Source: Haloglomus litoreum (GTDB taxonomy: Archaea; Halobacteriota; Halobacteria; Halobacteriales; Haloarculaceae). Taken from it: DNA of 64,000 nucleotides. Position numbers and translations under genes: made by a program. This document shows, piece after piece, positions 61,329-64,000 of the stretch. Under the pieces are notes generated by a model. It ran no database searches and was not told the origin of the DNA. It worked only from the letters and a program-made list of their open reading frames with translations. How positions within the stretch are numbered: the stretch's first letter is position 1; every line of letters starts with the position of its first letter. The stretch lies in assembly GCF_029338515.1 (NCBI RefSeq), contig NZ_CP119988.1, positions 558,001 through 622,000 on the forward strand, read 5' to 3'.

Positions 61329-62141
61329 ATGCGACGCAGCATCGCCGCGCTGAGCCTGGCGGTCCTCCTCGTGACCGCCGGATGCAGCGCCCCGCTCGGA
61401 CTGACAGGCGCCCCCAGCGATGGGGTGAACCAGAACCCCGACGCCGAACCCGGCGGCGGCGGGAGCCAGCCCGCCGTGGCACCGGCCGACCCGGCCCGGA
61501 CCATCCAGGTCGCCGCCAGTGGCACGGCCGAGGCCGAACCCGACCGCGCGGTCGTCAGCGTGGCGGTCGTGGCCCGCTCGGACGACATCTCGATCATCCG
61601 TGACCGGCTCGCGGCCAACGCCACGGAGATGCGCGAGGCGCTCGCCGAGGCCGGAATCGACGCCGAGCAGGTCGTCACCACCCGGTACGACATCCGGCAG
61701 AACTACCGCTACGACCCCGAGCGCAACCCCGACCAGCCCCGCTACCAGGGCCAGCACGCCTTCGCCATCACGCTGAACAACACCTCCCGTGCCGGCCAGA
61801 CGGTCGTGACGGCGCTGGAGAACGGCGCCAACCGCGTCGAGGGTGTCGAGTTCACGCTCACGGAGGAGACGCGCCGTGACCTCCGCAACGAGGCGCTCGC
61901 CGAGGCCGTCGAGGTCGGCCGTACCCAGGCAGAGACCGCCGCCGAGGGAACCGGACTCGACATCACCGGTGTCTCGACCGTCGAGACCGCCGAGACGAGC
62001 GTCCGGCCGTACCGCGTCCAGGAGACCGCGGCCTTCGCCGCCGCGGGCGACGGCGGCGGCGCCAGCACCACCTTCGAGGGCGGTACCGTCACCGTCCGCG
62101 CCCAGGCGCTGGTCACCTACAACGCCACGAGCACGAACTGA
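61329..62141 (+). CDS. SIMPL-domain lipoprotein 1
   Basis: The 270-aa protein has a Sec lipoprotein signal MRRSIAALSLAVLLVTAGC (Cys19 lipid-anchored), a Pro/Gly-rich linker and a SIMPL (BP26/OMP28-like) domain from about residue 58: TIQVAASGTAEAEPDRAVVS, EALAEAGIDAEQVVTTRYDI and a conserved NEALAEAVEVGRTQAETAA helix. The domain oligomerises in bacterial homologues; its function is unclear, possibly oxidative or envelope stress. It shares domain type and an upstream palindrome with the next gene. Two ATGs overlap out of frame at 61325 and 61329; only the second gives this protein. Confidence 0.88.
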   Translation: MRRSIAALSLAVLLVTAGCSAPLGLTGAPSDGVNQNPDAEPGGGGSQPAVAPADPARTIQVAASGTAEAEPDRAVVSVAVVARSDDISIIRDRLAANATEMREALAEAGIDAEQVVTTRYDIRQNYRYDPERNPDQPRYQGQHAFAITLNNTSRAGQTVVTALENGANRVEGVEFTLTEETRRDLRNEALAEAVEVGRTQAETAAEGTGLDITGVSTVETAETSVRPYRVQETAAFAAAGDGGGASTTFEGGTVTVRAQALVTYNATSTN

Positions 62142-62198
62142 CGGCTCCGACCGGGGACAATCGTCCCCCGGAGTCCTATTTTCTCCGTTCAGAACCGC

Positions 62199-62214
62199 TC
62201 AAACGCCCATTTGA
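62199..62214. promoter_or_regulatory. TCAAAC-N4-ATTTGA palindrome before the second SIMPL gene
   Basis: TCAAACG-cc-CATTTGA, one mismatch from a perfect palindrome. It is about 10 nt upstream of the TATA box ctatatct and 42 nt before the ATG, the same geometry as the site before SIMPL gene 1. Confidence 0.65.
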
Positions 62215-62256
62215 CGTTCCGCTCGCTATATCTCCGCTGACGGCGTCCGGGACGGT

Positions 62257-63075
62257 ATGTCCACACCGAGACGCTCCGTCGCGGCTGTCGCGACGGCCCT
62301 GCTGCTCCTGCTGGCCGGCTGTACAACCTTCAGCGTCGCCGCCGACACCGGTCCTGTCGCAGACCTCCCCGCCGATTCGGCCGCCCTCTCCGACCCGGTC
62401 GCCGCCTCGAACGACACCGCGGCCCCGACGGTCCACACGACCGGCGTCGGTGAGGTCTCGGCCGCCCCCGACGAGGCGGTCGTCTCCCTGACGGTCACCG
62501 CCCTCGCGCCGACGGCCGCCGAGGCCCGCGAGCGGGTCGCCGCCGACACCGAGGCGGTCCGCACGGCGCTGGCGGATGCGGGCTTCGAGACGGTCGAGAC
62601 GACCAGCTTCTCGCTCGTCGCCGACTACGACTACACCCGCGACGGCCGCGAGCTGCGCGGCTACCGCGCCACCCACGGCCTGGAGGTGACCACGACGCCC
62701 GACCGCGCCGGCGAGGCCGTCGATACCACCATCGCGGCCGCCGAGGAGCGCCGCTCGGGCGAGAGCACCGTCCGCGTCGATGCGGTCCGCTTCGGGCTGA
62801 CCGACGACGCCCGCGCCGCCGCCCGGACCGCGGCGCTGACGATGGCGACCGAGAACGCCCGTGCCGACGCCGACGCCGTGGCGAGCGCGGCCGGCCTCTC
62901 GGTCGACGGCGTCCGGTCGCTGTCGGTCGGCTCCCCTGCGGGCCCGGTGTTCTACTACGACCGGGCGGCCGACGACGGGGGCGCCGAGTCCGGCACCCCG
63001 ACCACCTTCACCCCCGGCGACGTGACCGTCACCGTCCAGGTGAGCGCGGTCTACACGCTGGCCGACGGGAACTGA
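62257..63075 (+). CDS. SIMPL-domain lipoprotein 2
   Basis: The 272-aa protein has a lipoprotein signal MSTPRRSVAAVATALLLLLA followed by GC (Cys22; the paired Arg could make it Tat-dependent) and a SIMPL domain: VHTTGVGEVSAAPDEAVVSL, ALADAGFETVETTSFSLVAD, RAHG-type beta strands and an AARTAALTMATENARADADAV helix. It is a diverged paralogue of the gene upstream (similar order of motifs, low overall identity by eye), with its own promoter and the shared palindrome. Confidence 0.88.
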   Translation: MSTPRRSVAAVATALLLLLAGCTTFSVAADTGPVADLPADSAALSDPVAASNDTAAPTVHTTGVGEVSAAPDEAVVSLTVTALAPTAAEARERVAADTEAVRTALADAGFETVETTSFSLVADYDYTRDGRELRGYRATHGLEVTTTPDRAGEAVDTTIAAAEERRSGESTVRVDAVRFGLTDDARAAARTAALTMATENARADADAVASAAGLSVDGVRSLSVGSPAGPVFYYDRAADDGGAESGTPTTFTPGDVTVTVQVSAVYTLADGN

Positions 63076-63181
63076 GCCGGATAGAGTCCGAGAACAACAG
63101 TTAATTTCGTTACCTGGAGAACAAGCTCCCAGTTCTTCGCCCCAGTGATTTACGCGCGAATCATCGAGGCGAGTCTGCAGG

Positions 63182-63793
63182 TCACTCCGAGTCCGACGGC
63201 TCGTCGTCCTCGAGCGCCTCGTCGGGGAGTGTGTCGGCGGGGGTCCCGGTGACCTCGTAGGCGTAGAACTCGTCGGGGTTCGGGAAGAAGCGTTCGGCGT
63301 CCTCGTGCTCGACGGTGGCGATGACGGTGCCGTCGCCCTGGCGGATGTGGCTGTACATCTTCTCGGCGGCGGTGGCGGTCCGGACGAGGTCGGCGGCCAG
63401 GCGCATCCGGTAGGCCCCCGCGATGAGGAGGATGGCCTCGTTGTCCAGGTCGATGCACTCGGTGGCGATGAAGACGTTGCCACTCGACTGGTTCTGGTAG
63501 ACTGCGGTCTCGTCGAAGTCGGTCCGTTCGTCGAACTCGGTGACGGTCTCGGCGTCGCTGCTGTCGACAAGGTAGCTCAGCCCCCAGCGGTCCTCCTCGA
63601 CGTCACCGGGCGCGACCGTCGCGGTGTCGGCCGCGAAGACGGTCAGCGTCTCGTACCCCTCCTCCTCGCGGGCGTCGGCCATCGCCCGGACCTCCTCGAT
63701 GGTCCGCTTCCATCCGTTCCGGACCACGTCCGGCGCACGGGCGATCCGTTCGAGTTCGTCGGGATTGGCCTCATCAGAGTTCAGGTGGACCAT
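63182..63793 (-). CDS. Haloarchaeal conserved protein (DUF7529-like)
   Basis: The 203-aa acidic soluble protein contains NGWKRTIEEVRAMADAREEEGYE, TLTVFAADTATVAPGDVEED, WGLSYLVDSSDA, VYQNQSSGNVFIATECIDLDNEAILLIAG and YRMRLAADLVRTATAAEKMY-HIRQGDGT (quoted in parts). I associate this pattern with an uncharacterised haloarchaeal family (DUF7529, from memory). No catalytic motif is evident. It converges with SIMPL gene 2; its ATG follows an AT-containing stretch atttatcc at about -27. Confidence 0.78.
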   Translation of the reverse strand: MVHLNSDEANPDELERIARAPDVVRNGWKRTIEEVRAMADAREEEGYETLTVFAADTATVAPGDVEEDRWGLSYLVDSSDAETVTEFDERTDFDETAVYQNQSSGNVFIATECIDLDNEAILLIAGAYRMRLAADLVRTATAAEKMYSHIRQGDGTVIATVEHEDAERFFPNPDEFYAYEVTGTPADTLPDEALEDDEPSDSE

Positions 63794-63843
63794 ACTGGTG
63801 GATTGGCGCCGGCGTGGATAAATGGTGTGTCGGCGGGGGCGCG

Positions 63844-64000
63844 TCAGATGGCGGGCACGTCTGTCCCGACCGGTTCTGCGGGCGCTCTCACTGGCACGAA
63901 CAGGTGGGAAGCCCCTGGCCGACCGACCATCCGACCGAGTTCCCCCCGACCCACGACCGTCACCCCGGAACGCCGAGCCCCAGCTCCAGCAGCAGCGAGA
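63844..64000 (-). CDS. Partial gene running off the right edge, unknown
   Basis: On the minus strand a frame is open from the window edge to a TGA at 63844-63846, about 51 codons, reading GVTVVGRGELGRMVGRPGAS and HLFVPVRAPAEPVGTDVPAI at its end. The composition looks like a protein C-terminus, but it is too short to identify and is less acidic than typical genes here, so it may be chance. Confidence 0.35.
   Translation of the reverse strand, partial: LAAAGAGARRSGVTVVGRGELGRMVGRPGASHLFVPVRAPAEPVGTDVPAI

Noticed and set aside
1-64000. CRISPR array or restriction-modification system
   Set aside because: No regularly spaced direct repeats and no cas or methyltransferase genes were seen; the dispersed repeats are far apart and inverted.

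Overview
The window is chromosomal DNA of an extremely halophilic archaeon (class Halobacteria). The supporting signs are very high GC, a strongly acidic predicted proteome, A/T-rich TATA-like boxes about 25-30 nt before many start codons (leaderless transcription), frequent GTG starts, split RNA polymerase genes in the order rpoH-B''-B'-A'-A'', HMG-CoA reductase of the mevalonate pathway, SepF, TatC with a long acidic extension, HalX response regulator, and many haloarchaeal-only protein families. I cannot name the genus from the sequence alone.

Layout. 1-9.7 kb: the end of a multi-PAS histidine kinase, sepF, a DUF1028 protein, a repeat-filled intergenic stretch, a flippase-like membrane protein, an F420-type oxidoreductase, a CPBP membrane protease, M32 and M20 peptidases and a 58-aa zinc-finger protein. 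9.9-15 kb: UvrD-type helicase, small coiled-coil protein, alpha/beta hydrolase, a frameshifted phosphoesterase and an ABC exporter. 15.3-18.8 kb: a 3.5-kb AT-richer integrative element (tyrosine recombinase, DNA-binding partner, Tat lipoprotein) that splits the exporter permease gene exactly at an 11-bp direct repeat. 19.5-29 kb: dihydrolipoamide dehydrogenase, two HxlR regulators, a CaCA exchanger, a pair of NAD(P)-binding Rossmann proteins and a second, intact ABC exporter. 29-34 kb: CCA-adding enzyme, an intron-containing tRNA-Asn with a duplicated 3' end, small secreted or membrane proteins and a hydrolase. 35-41.7 kb: an overlapping DUF4129-DUF7269-DUF58-DUF7519 membrane operon, then a 7TM histidine kinase and a DUF5817 pair. 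41.8-48.4 kb: Nudix-hmgA, a pair of fluoride channels, a cyclase/FAH hydrolase operon, HalX regulator, PD-(D/E)XK-like protein and tRNA-Asp. 48.7-56.7 kb: the RNA polymerase operon. 56.8-64 kb: membrane protein, tatC, hisG, DUF389 protein, two SIMPL lipoproteins and an uncharacterised protein.

The observations I consider most worth checking are the integrative element with a reconstructable attP (9-bp arms around a 7-bp core) whose excision would restore a 285-codon permease; a TCAAAC-N4-GTTTGA palindrome at a fixed 42-44 nt before the start of three envelope-protein genes; a 57-59 bp dispersed repeat in five intergenic copies; arrays of 3-nt-loop hairpins, one inside a coding linker; the tRNA-Asn intron with a clear bulge-helix-bulge; and a probable one-base frameshift in a phosphoesterase.
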